A stretch of DNA of 64,000 bases from Aspidapion aeneum (Eukaryota; Arthropoda; Insecta; Coleoptera; Brentidae), in NCBI GenBank assembly GCA_963576565.1, contig OY755042.1:97210185-97274184 (forward strand), in the 5' to 3' direction. Of the stretch, positions 56,543-64,000 are shown in pieces; position 1 is the first letter of the stretch; each line of letters begins with the position of its first letter. Below the pieces are notes generated by a model. That model worked only from the letters and a program-made list of their open reading frames with translations, ran no database searches and was not told the DNA's origin. The translations under genes were made by a program, and so were the position numbers.

Positions 56543-56665
56543 GTCACAATTGGCCTGGCAGGTGAGAACAAAAGTATCAGAGTACTTCCCAGCCTACACC
56601 AAGGACTCACTAGCTCAAGTTTACTTTTTGAAAGCCTGAAAGTTGCTACCCACACCTAGCAAAAG
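56543..56665 (+). CDS. Exon-like segment, unidentified
   Basis: Flanked by a good acceptor (ATTATTTACAG) and donor (AAAAG then GTAAGA). Read from the first base it is open for 38 codons (IGLAGENKSIRVLPSLHQGL, SSLLFESLKVATHT) before TAG at 56657. An alternative donor GCAG/GTGAGA lies at 56560. GC content is clearly higher than the flanks. It may belong with the exon-like pieces at 57450, 58128 and 59036, but no joint reading frame could be established and no family is recognised. Confidence 0.3.
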
Positions 56666-56734
56666 GTAAGATAGCCTACATACTTTTCTTCTTAGAATCA
56701 AAAAGAGTCACTTGTATAATTATATAATACTATA

Positions 56735-57300
56735 CAGTAGTGGCCAATAATTTAGCAACCACCAATGAATACACAACTCTATAGTTGTGTATTCATTGCA
56801 ACCACCTAAAACTGTATGAAAATCTGATCCTACAGTAACTATCACAAGAGTAGATTTGAAACCTTCACTCTGTTTCACAGCCAATATGCAATGAACCTGC
56901 AGGTCAGAGATGTCTTTCATATAATTTTATAGAACCTTTTTGTCACATTTAAAAAAAGCTTCAAAACTGACTTTCAACATTCGAAAAAGATGTAAAAATT
57001 TTGCACTTGAAAATTTTATTTACAATTGAAATTGCTAAATTTCAAAATTTATTTCTTGACCATCCTTTGTCCAATAGATACGAAATTGTAAGGAGCTATA
57101 AAATTTTTACCTTTCTTTCGAATGGTGTCGGCCAGTTTTGCCTAAAACTACACAAAAAAGTATTTTGTAAGCTTTTTTTTAAATGTGACAAAAGGGCATT
57201 ATAAAATTGTACAAAAAAAATCGCTGTAGCTTGTGAGTTGAGAAATATGTATCTTTTCAATACACATTTACTTTTTTCATAGTGAGTGTAGGATCAGATC
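56735..57300. mobile_element. MITE related to the outer end of the giant inverted repeat
   Basis: This starts CAGTAGTGGCCAATAATTTA and has TAAAACTGTATGAAAATCTG and ATCCTACAGTAACTATCA. The far side has CTTGTGAGTTGAGAAATA and AGTGTAGGATCAGATC in inverse order. 181-345 and 16070-16230 carry the same modules. The right tip is missing at 57300, but a matching tip (TAGTTAGTGTAGGATTAGAT through TTCGCCACTACAT) occurs at 57852-57911. The region was evidently duplicated and trimmed. Confidence 0.7.
56764..56797. other. 34 bp perfect hairpin insertion flanked by 9 bp direct repeats
   Basis: The arms AATGAATACACAACT and AGTTGTGTATTCATT surround a 4-nt CTAT. The direct repeat GCAACCACC abuts both sides exactly (56755-56763 and 56798-56806). 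The related sequences in the giant arms (about 305-330) have no hairpin here. Confidence 0.8.
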
Positions 57301-57449
57301 ATAACCCTCATTTAAAAAGTTCCTATAAACATATTTCCGCAAACCTTTTGTTAGGTACCAATTTCTGTCTTCAAAAAGTATATACAGATTCACCTGTTAA
57401 AATATGGTTATTTAATTATGTCACACCCTGTATTTTCTTATTGTTATAG

Positions 57450-57604
57450 GTGAACCCAATACTAATGCAGGGTTTAAATTTGATCCATTATGTGGTGAAC
57501 CACTTGGAAGCAACACTGTTGTTATGGTCAGTGTTTACAGCTGGATTAGCTATCATAGCTACATGTTCATCATCATCTTCAAAAAAACAATAGCAAAAAT
57601 CCTG
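57450..57604 (+). CDS. Exon-like segment, duplicated at 58128
   Basis: 155 bp between a strong acceptor (TTTTCTTATTGTTATAG) and a consensus donor (CCTG then GTGAGT). Frame 2 is open throughout (EPNTNAGFKFDPLCGEPLGS, YSWISYHSYMFIIIFKKTIA). Frame 1 is open up to TAG at about 57591 and would give a hydrophobic segment (ATLLLWSVFTAGLAIIATC) resembling a membrane helix. The first about 70 bp and the upstream intron-like sequence recur at 57970-58195. I cannot choose a frame or name a family. Confidence 0.35.
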
Positions 57605-57969
57605 GTGAGTGTCTTTTTAATTAAAATGTTTTAAAAATATTTGGAGATTTCAAAATTGTTTTTAACTTGGTATGAAACGTTTGCCTTTGACCAAAAATCA
57701 TTATAACATTTTATTTAAATGATGATTATTAATTGTAAATGTAAACAATTGTAAATGTAAACCATTTTCACATTTTCACTACTAAATAAATAAATAAATA
57801 TTTAAACTAATGGAAATATGTCATGATTTAACCGCCAAAATAAAAAAAAAACTATAGTTAGTGTAGGATTAGATTTTTATACAGTTTTGGGTGATAGCTA
57901 AATTATTCGCCACTACATTCAATTATATTTTTTTTTCCAAAAAAATTATTACCTATTATCAGAGCATCT

Positions 57970-58445
57970 TAAAATTTTCAGCATAACCCTCTTATTAAAA
58001 GTTCTTATAAACATATTTCTGCAAACCTTTTGTTATCAATTTCTGTCTTAAAAAATCATATATAGTTTCACCTCTTAAAATAAGGTTGTTTAATTTAGTA
58101 AAACCCTGTATTTTCTTATTGTTATAGGTAAACCCAATACTAAAGCAGGGTTTAGATTCGATCCGTTATGTGATGAACCACTTGAAAACAACACACAAAA
58201 AAACTCAAAAAGACCCACTACAGATCAAAGAGAGTAAATGGCCAGAATCATTGAACCACTGGAGGCAACACACAAAAAAGATCCACCACAGATCAAAGAA
58301 AAGGTCATGGGACATATACACATAGATTTTTGTGATTTAAGACCCAGCACAGATTAAAGAAACTAAATGGCCAGAATCATTGAACAGGCAACACACAAAA
58401 AAACTCAAAAAGACCCACCACAGATCAAAGAGACTAAATGGATTG
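57970..58445 (+). repeat. Duplicated exon-like segment followed by a short tandem repeat
   Basis: 57970-58195 repeats 57305-57530 (CATAACCCTC, AACATATTTCTGCAAACCTT, TATTTTCTTATTGTTATAGG, ACCCAATACTAAAGCAGGGT). After that it diverges into about three imperfect repeats of 60-80 bp built on ACACACAAAAAAACTCAAAA, GACCCACCACAGATCAAAGA and ATGGCCAGAATCATTGAAC. The acceptor is conserved in both copies. A long open frame from 58128 ends at TAG near 58325. Confidence 0.6.
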
Positions 58446-58650
58446 TAAATTTCTTGTAGTTGAGGAGAAGGGCTGTAGGGCACTTTAAAAACAAAATGAA
58501 AGCTGCTCTAGATGATCCAAGAAACAGTCAGGTATCACTACATACATTATATTACATCGTTTTTTGCTAAATTGCAATAAAAAAAATAATAGGTAAAACA
58601 ACATATCTTTGCAACACAGACTAGTATCAAGAAATAACGGGTAAAAACAA

Positions 58651-59035
58651 GAGACCCTGTAGTATGACATATTTTAAACAAATAGAGACGCGACAAACCC
58701 ATCAAAGTCACTGAAATTCATATTTTTTGGTTGTTATTTTCTTGTCAAGTTCATTGGCGTTTCACTAAAATAATTTAAGTCGTCAGCGGTGAATGACATC
58801 TATAATCATGCAACATATAAACAATTTGTCCGCCACATGGTATATTTTTGTCAAAAATCGTTTATTTTTATTTCCCTGTGCTTATGAATTAGCAATGGCG
58901 GAGGTGAGTCTCTCTAAACAATGCTAGAGTATACAGTACTGATATTTTCCTTCTTTGATTTTCACATATAAATTTGAGTTTGATAAGTTTGTGGCGTCTC
59001 TATTTCCTTAAAATATATCACACATACAGAATATC
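58651..59035. mobile_element. 385 bp MITE, intact relative of 42664-44903
   Basis: This starts GAGACCCTGTAGTATGACAT and ends, inverted, GATATTCTGTATGTGTGATA. It shares AAATAGAGACGCGACAAACC and TTGGCGTTTCACTAAAATAA with the other copy but has none of its nested insertions. Its right end runs straight into the serine-rich exon-like frame. Confidence 0.8.
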
Positions 59036-59450
59036 TGGTGAAAACCAACAGAGAAACCAGAAGAAGACTACTCATACATAAAAATCAACAAACAACTGTG
59101 ACCCAGACCAAAGCTATTGCACCAACTTCCCCTCATATTAAGCAACCTCTAAAACAAGCAATCCCCCATTTTACAATCGAATAACAATTCTTTTAATAGC
59201 TCTGGAGCAGTAGAGTCACTACAAGACCTTCCAGAATTTCATCAAAAGGAAAGTGACACTAATAGTCAAAATGGCTCTTTTAACAGCTTTCTTACAGCAG
59301 GTTCCAATGGTTCTACCACTGCATTATCATCACCTGGTGAAAGAAGACAAATTAGTCCTATGGCAAACTCAAACTTTGCACAGTGCTAGAACCAGAGAAA
59401 AACCCCCAGAGAAATTAGCAGACTATCAGCTCCAAAGCCAGTAAGGAAAA
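59036..59450 (+). pseudogene. Serine/asparagine-rich exon-like sequence with frameshift and stop
   Basis: Two overlapping frames read as one protein if a frameshift is allowed in a run of five C near 59163. The upstream frame has NRETRRRLLIHKNQQTTVTQ, TKAIAPTSPHIKQPLKQ. The downstream frame has SPILQSNNNSFNSSGAVESL, QDLPEFHQKESDTNSQNGSF, TAGSNGSTTALSSPGERRQI and SPMANSNFAQC, then TAG (59383), then NQRKTPREISRLSAPKP up to a possible donor (CCAG/GTAAGG at about 59442). The low-complexity, hydrophilic character looks like a regulatory protein tail. A frameshift plus an in-frame stop point to a pseudogene or duplicated exon. No family recognised. Confidence 0.4.
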
Positions 59451-60128
59451 TGGAAGGGGTAAAATCTTAAATCTAACTATTTTTCAATGAAGTATAAGTT
59501 GATAGTAAAAAATAGTTAATTGCTATTAGTTTGGATACAATTTGGAGATTGTTACTTATTTTTACCTACATAGAAAAATTTAGTCATAAAACTCTTATTC
59601 TTAAAAAATATATATTTTTGGGTCACAGACATATACAAACATTAATTAACTTTCCAAATTTCATCCAAACAATTAGCAATGAACTATTTTTCTTTTTTTT
59701 TAAGTTTTTTTCAGTCTTTTAATAATGATCTTGTAACATTCAGCAGCATGTAAAATCTTGAACAAAACTCAAAAATTAACAGCAGAAAAAATTTTATATG
59801 TGGTAGGAAAGTATATTTTGCTGGAGATCAAATTTTAAATATTTTAAAACCCAATATCTGATAGAAAGGTTTTTGTTTTTAGACCTAAAAATAATTCCTA
59901 AATAAATCGAGTTTGAAATTATTATTAATAAATCAAATCTGTGATAAATGATTTTAATTAAAAAAAAATAAAATATAATATATTTTTTTTTGTAGGTTTA
60001 TATGTAAGAATACCATGTAGTAAATTAAGGTAGTAATCTAGATTGATTTCAAACTTTTGTAGATTTTTTTTGCAATGGTGGCAAGGGCTGAGGGCTTAGC
60101 ACTTAAGAAGGGAGGATGGAGTTATATA
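59451..60128. other. AT-rich spacer
   Basis: Nothing recognised. The ORF at 59531 is F/K-rich translation of AT-rich DNA. Confidence 0.4.
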
Positions 60129-60295
60129 CAGGGTGTTTCCTAATTGAATGTCAATATTTATGGGGGTGATTTTTGGGCCCATTTTAAGAAAAAAACTTCA
60201 TTTAAACATATGTTCTAAACGTCTTACCTTTTGAGATACAGGGTGGTAAAGTTTTCAAAAATAAATCATTTCACATTCAATTAGGAAACACCCTG
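60129..60295. mobile_element. 167 bp MITE, CAGGGTGTTTC ends
   Basis: The ends CAGGGTGTTTCCTAATTGAA and, inverted, CAGGGTGTTTCCTAATTGAA are identical over 20 bp and continue to about 24 bp. TA flanks both ends (60127-60128 and 60296-60297). No ORF. Perfect ends suggest a recent copy. Confidence 0.9.
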
Positions 60296-60917
60296 TATAG
60301 TAACTTATAAGCGAGACTCTTGTAGACTTAAGGGGGTTAGAATTGATCCAGACTTTAATTTTTAAAAGTAAATTTAGTTATTGTAAACAATCGTTAAACA
60401 AATTTGTAGCTTCCTGAAAATGGTTGAAAATGTTTATTGGGCAGCTCGATCAGTTGATTATTTTCGGAAACTTTAAAACTGTTTTTTTTTTGTGGCAAAA
60501 ATAAAAAGAATAATAATTCTATAACCAATTTTATTTTATATCTGTAGACAAATGTATTTTACAGGAAATAAATGTTTGCTTATTCTATTAAAAATAAGGA
60601 CAATTGCTTAATATTGTAGTAAGAAAAGTTAGGGTTACATGTAGGTTACATAAAGTTTCACACAAATATGCTTCCAACTCATTAGTTTCTACAGAAACGC
60701 TTTTGAAACATAATCTTAACTTACAGGAAGTTGTTGGCACGTTGGTACATTTGGCGATTTCAACTTTAAAAATATATAAACTCTGAAACATTTTTTTTTG
60801 AAATACATATATGTTTAGCTTTTATTTGCAATGAAAATTGAAATCGCGCATTTAGCCGTTTTCCAGAAATAATATAAAATTACTTTTTTTCTGGTAAAAA
60901 TGTCACTCCAATATGAA
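60296..60917. other. Spacer
   Basis: Overlapping ORFs on both strands at 60588-60791 are balanced in composition but have no motif. I do not call a gene. Confidence 0.35.
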
Positions 60918-62650
60918 CCGGGTGGGCCAAAAAAAACGGACAATTTTTTTTTCATTATAACTTTTGAATTATACCATTGATTTTAATGGGACAAACTGCA
61001 GCTGACAGAGGATTTTAAATAATTTTTTTTTGTCCGCCATTTTAAAATCCAAGATAGCAGACGAAATAAAATGTACCCTTCAAAGATGATCGTTTATTCT
61101 TGTGTTGCGAACATGTTTTATTAATTTTTTTAAATCACTAAATAAGCTGCATTCTTGCCACGCACAACAAGGTATGAGTCAGCAAAATCGGTTCGGTGGT
61201 TTTAAAAAATATATATGTTTGTTTTAACCATTGTTTTGAATATTATACGATTGCCTTGCCATAAATTCATTACTACTGAACCGATTTTGATTAAATAAAA
61301 AATATCTTTGTGAGAATTGATTGCTTTTTAGAGATCATGATCAAAATTTAATAACATCTTAAAATTTAAGATGGTGGACAGAATCATAATTGATTTTTCA
61401 AAATGGCGTGTTAAGTCTTATTTTATGAAAATATTTTAGTTTTTTTTAATTTCTAGAAAAGCACTATTTTTCCCTTCCCCCGCACAACAAGGTATAAATT
61501 AGTAAAATCGGTTCGGTGGTTCTCAAAAAATATTTTTTTGTTTCAGCCACTGTTTTACAGATTATACGATTGCATTGCCAATCCTGTCCGCATTCATTTC
61601 TTTATAAACTCATTATTACTGAACCTTGAAAGTTAGGAGGTCGGAAATAATCATACTTGACCCTTCAAAGAGGCACGTTTATTCTTATTTTCAAAAAATG
61701 TTTTACGTTATAGAAAAGCACTTAATTAATTTTTATCTCCTTATGCAGGAGAAAAGTAATGTTTTTCTATAAATTAAAAAAAAAACAAACATTTTGGGAA
61801 AATAAGAATACGCACGCCATTTTGAAGAATCAAGTATGATTCTGTCCGACATCTTAAATTTTAAGATGGCGGCAAATTTCGATTATAATCTTTAAAGAGC
61901 AATAAATTCTCAACATGATTTGTTTTACTTCACTAACATCGGTTTAGTAATAACGAATTTATAAGCGAATAAATGCAGACAGGATTGGTAATGCAATCGT
62001 ATAATCTGTAAAACAATGGCTGAAACAAAAATAGATTTTTTGAGAACCACCACACCGATTTTACTAACTTGCACCTCGTTGTGTGGGGGAAAAGCAGTGC
62101 CTTTCTATAAATTAAAAAAAGTCTAAAACATATTCGGAAACTAAGAATAAACACGCCATTTAGAAGAATCAAATATAATTCCGACCGCCATCTTAAATTT
62201 AAAGATGGCGATAAACTTTGATCATGATCTTTAAAAAGCAATCAATTCTCACCAGGATGTTTTTTATTTCATTAAAATCGATTCAGTAGTAATGAATTTA
62301 TAGGGAAATAGGCGCAGACATGATTGGCAAGGTAGGTATAATGTTTAAAACAATGGTTAAAAAAAATATATTTTTTTAGAACCACCGAACCTTCATTTTG
62401 CTGATTCATACCTTGTGATTTAAAAAAATTAATAAAACATGTTCGCAACACGAGAATAAACGATCATCTTTGAAGGGTACATTTTAGTTTCGTCCGCCAT
62501 CTTGGATTTTGAGATGATGGACAAAAAAATACATTCAGTCAAAACTCTGATTAATTATCTGCCAAGTCCAGTTTGTCCCATTCAAATCGATTGTATAGTT
62601 CAAAAGTGATAATGAAAAAAAAATTGTTCGGTTTTTTTTGGCCCACCCGG
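60918..62650. mobile_element. 1.7 kb foldback MITE, GGTGGGCC family, copy 2
   Basis: The ends CCGGGTGGGCCAAAAAAAAC and, inverted, CCGGGTGGGCCAAAAAAAAC are identical over 20 bp. TA is kept on the right (62651-62652), with a mutated flank on the left. The interior repeats several modules in both orientations: CTTGCCACGCACAACAAGGT, TAATAACGAATTTATAAG, GATTCTGTCCG and AAGATGGCGG. It is longer than copy 1 (18038-19171) and so shows more of the parental structure. No transposase. Confidence 0.9.
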
Positions 62651-62840
62651 TATATTATACAAGATAAGATGAAAATTAAAAAAATATTATTAATTAAAAA
62701 ATGCAAAACTAAAAGAAAAATGTCTATTCTGGTGCTGTTAAATAAAATATCCTTGTAAAAATAAAATATAGGTTACTTAAAAGCTATAAAAAGAGGAGTA
62801 TATATGTTGTGTATTGTATGAACAAACTCAGCGAATTTTC

Positions 62841-63425
62841 AAACGTTTTTTCAAACATATAGAATGAATGATGGATCTGCTAAAAAATCCTGCTGTTTGA
62901 TACTGCTCTATAAATTCTGGTATGTGATATACTAGAGCATGCATTTTCACTGTAGGAAGAATTTTGACTTTGTCCAGCTCTATATTGAACTGTAGTGCTT
63001 AATGAATATTTTGTATTTTGCATCTACAACTCGTCCAAAACAACTGCCAACCACCTTGTAAAACGCAAAAAAACAGCCACATTTTTGTTTCCTGTAAGAA
63101 AATAATTATAAATATTCCTTGTTTCGTTTTTTCGTCTTTTACCATACCACTTGAAAGTTGTTTAAATAAAAACTTCAAACGATAAGGTTAATTTCGAAAA
63201 AATAAAACCGTTCAAGCTATAATTATGATTATTTTCTTACAGGAAACAAATATGTGGCTCTTTTTTCTGCGTTTCACAAGGTCAAATTCTTCCTACACCA
63301 AAAATTCATGCTCTAGTATATCACGTACCAGAATTTATAGAGCAGTATCAAAGACAATGACGATTTTTTTCCGAATAGGCCTCTGAGCAGATCCATCAAT
63401 CATTAGGTATGTTTGACAAAACGTT
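62841..63425. mobile_element. 585 bp foldback element
   Basis: The left arm has AACGTTTTTTCAAACATA, TGATGGATCTGCT, ACTGCTCTATAAATTCTGGT and ATATACTAGAGCATGCATTT. The right arm has the imperfect reverse complements, ending GTTTGACAAAACGTT. Complementarity continues towards the centre (AACAGCCACATTTTTGTTTC against GAAACAAATATGTGGCTC), so nearly the whole element can fold. No ORF. Confidence 0.85.
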
Positions 63426-64000
63426 ACGTCTAATATAAGGTCCCTAAGCATTTGCAGGCCTGCATTGCTTTTGGTGTTTAACAAAGCTTAAAATTATACT
63501 AAAAAAAAACAAATCTTTAAATATTTCAACAGCTATTTAATTAATATTTGTTTTTCTACACCAGGATTCTAGAGGCTCCTAGATGGACTTAAATAAATTA
63601 AGACATTAATGTACATACGAAATTATGTAACACATAAATTCAGGATTTTTGAGCTCCCCTCGTAATGCATTTTCAAGAAAAAACACAGTAGAAACACATT
63701 GAGTGTAATGCAAGGCCAACCCACCCCCCCCCCCTTTAGGGCTTTACATAATTTAAGAACAGACACTAAACACAGAAATAAAATGACATTTCAAAATTTA
63801 TCAGCACATTCCACTTCGTGCATATTTAGAAATGTTACATTGTTTCGCATACACATTCACATTTTTGATTATGTCTTCATGCATGCACATTCATGTCTTA
63901 ATTCACCCATGTCTGTCTGTAGGGACCTTAGGGTGGTTATGTAAATAATAGTGAGAGCTTTGACTAAGGGACCATTCTTAAATTATGTAACACTCAGAGG
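63426..64000. repeat. Dispersed repeat with AAATTATGTAACAC motif
   Basis: AAATTATGTAACAC occurs at about 63620 and again at about 63980 in the same orientation, with GGACCATTCTTAAATTATGT near the window end. The same GGACCATTCTTAAATTAT sits beside the MITE at 22227. A C tract (63724-63734) and GTCTGTCTGT are also present. The element probably continues past the window. Confidence 0.5.

Noticed and set aside
1..64000. CRISPR array, bacterial operons or riboswitches
   Set aside because: No short regularly spaced identical repeats with unique spacers. The TE content, splice-like signals and AATAAA are eukaryotic.

Overview
This is an AT-rich eukaryotic window, most likely from an insect or other arthropod with a large, repeat-loaded genome. 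The basis is the mix of decayed Jockey-like and RTE-like LINEs, mariner and Tigger/pogo remnants, TA-flanked MITEs, hAT-type MITEs with 7-8 bp target duplications, and an intact DIRS element. No database search was possible, so species and family names are inferences. Almost nothing looks like a conserved, intact host gene. A few short exon-like ORFs are reported without function.

Layout. 1-16412: a giant inverted repeat (arms 1-3272 and 13616-16412) around a 10.3 kb spacer holding LINE scraps, a TA-flanked MITE and a Tigger remnant inside a tandem duplication. 16970-17900: a 270 bp tandem repeat. 18038-19171: a GGTGGGCC-ended foldback MITE, whose longer relative is at 60918-62650. 20255-21590: minus-strand RTE remnant. 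21751-22160: an unidentified small ORF. 23720-26880: a minisatellite, then an irregular satellite. 27600-29330: Jockey-like LINE with a duplicated 3' end. 31250-32605: modular repeat with CTGT microsatellites. 35660-37560: a second non-LTR family, minus strand. 38613-38685: a tRNA-like gene. 39475-39995: mariner remnant. 40101-44903: a dense set of MITEs, including a hAT MITE inserted into another copy of itself. 45090-47495: a 169 bp satellite interrupted by a 329 bp insertion. 47860-48161: an exon-like ORF followed by AATAAA. 48765-53767: a complete DIRS-type tyrosine-recombinase retrotransposon on the minus strand. 54600-64000: LINE tail, several MITEs and a cluster of exon-like pieces at 56540-59470.

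The best-supported functional unit is the 5,003 bp DIRS element. It has a Gag with an SR-rich N-terminus, an RT/RNase H/methyltransferase-like polyprotein and a tyrosine recombinase, in three overlapping frames. It has 155 bp inverted termini and an internal complementary region equal to the reverse complement of its own circle junction. The pol frame opens exactly at a canonical -1 slippery heptamer (A AAA AAC) followed by a 7 bp hairpin, so Gag-Pol is probably made by programmed -1 frameshifting. A paralogous empty site for its insertion lies at about 27484-27592.

Other leads: the self-inserted hAT MITE, two tiny hairpins (34 and 51 bp) each flanked by exact 9-11 bp direct repeats, a repeat family with a 12 bp target duplication that also sits in the giant inverted-repeat arms, and a tRNA-like locus with an AUA anticodon.
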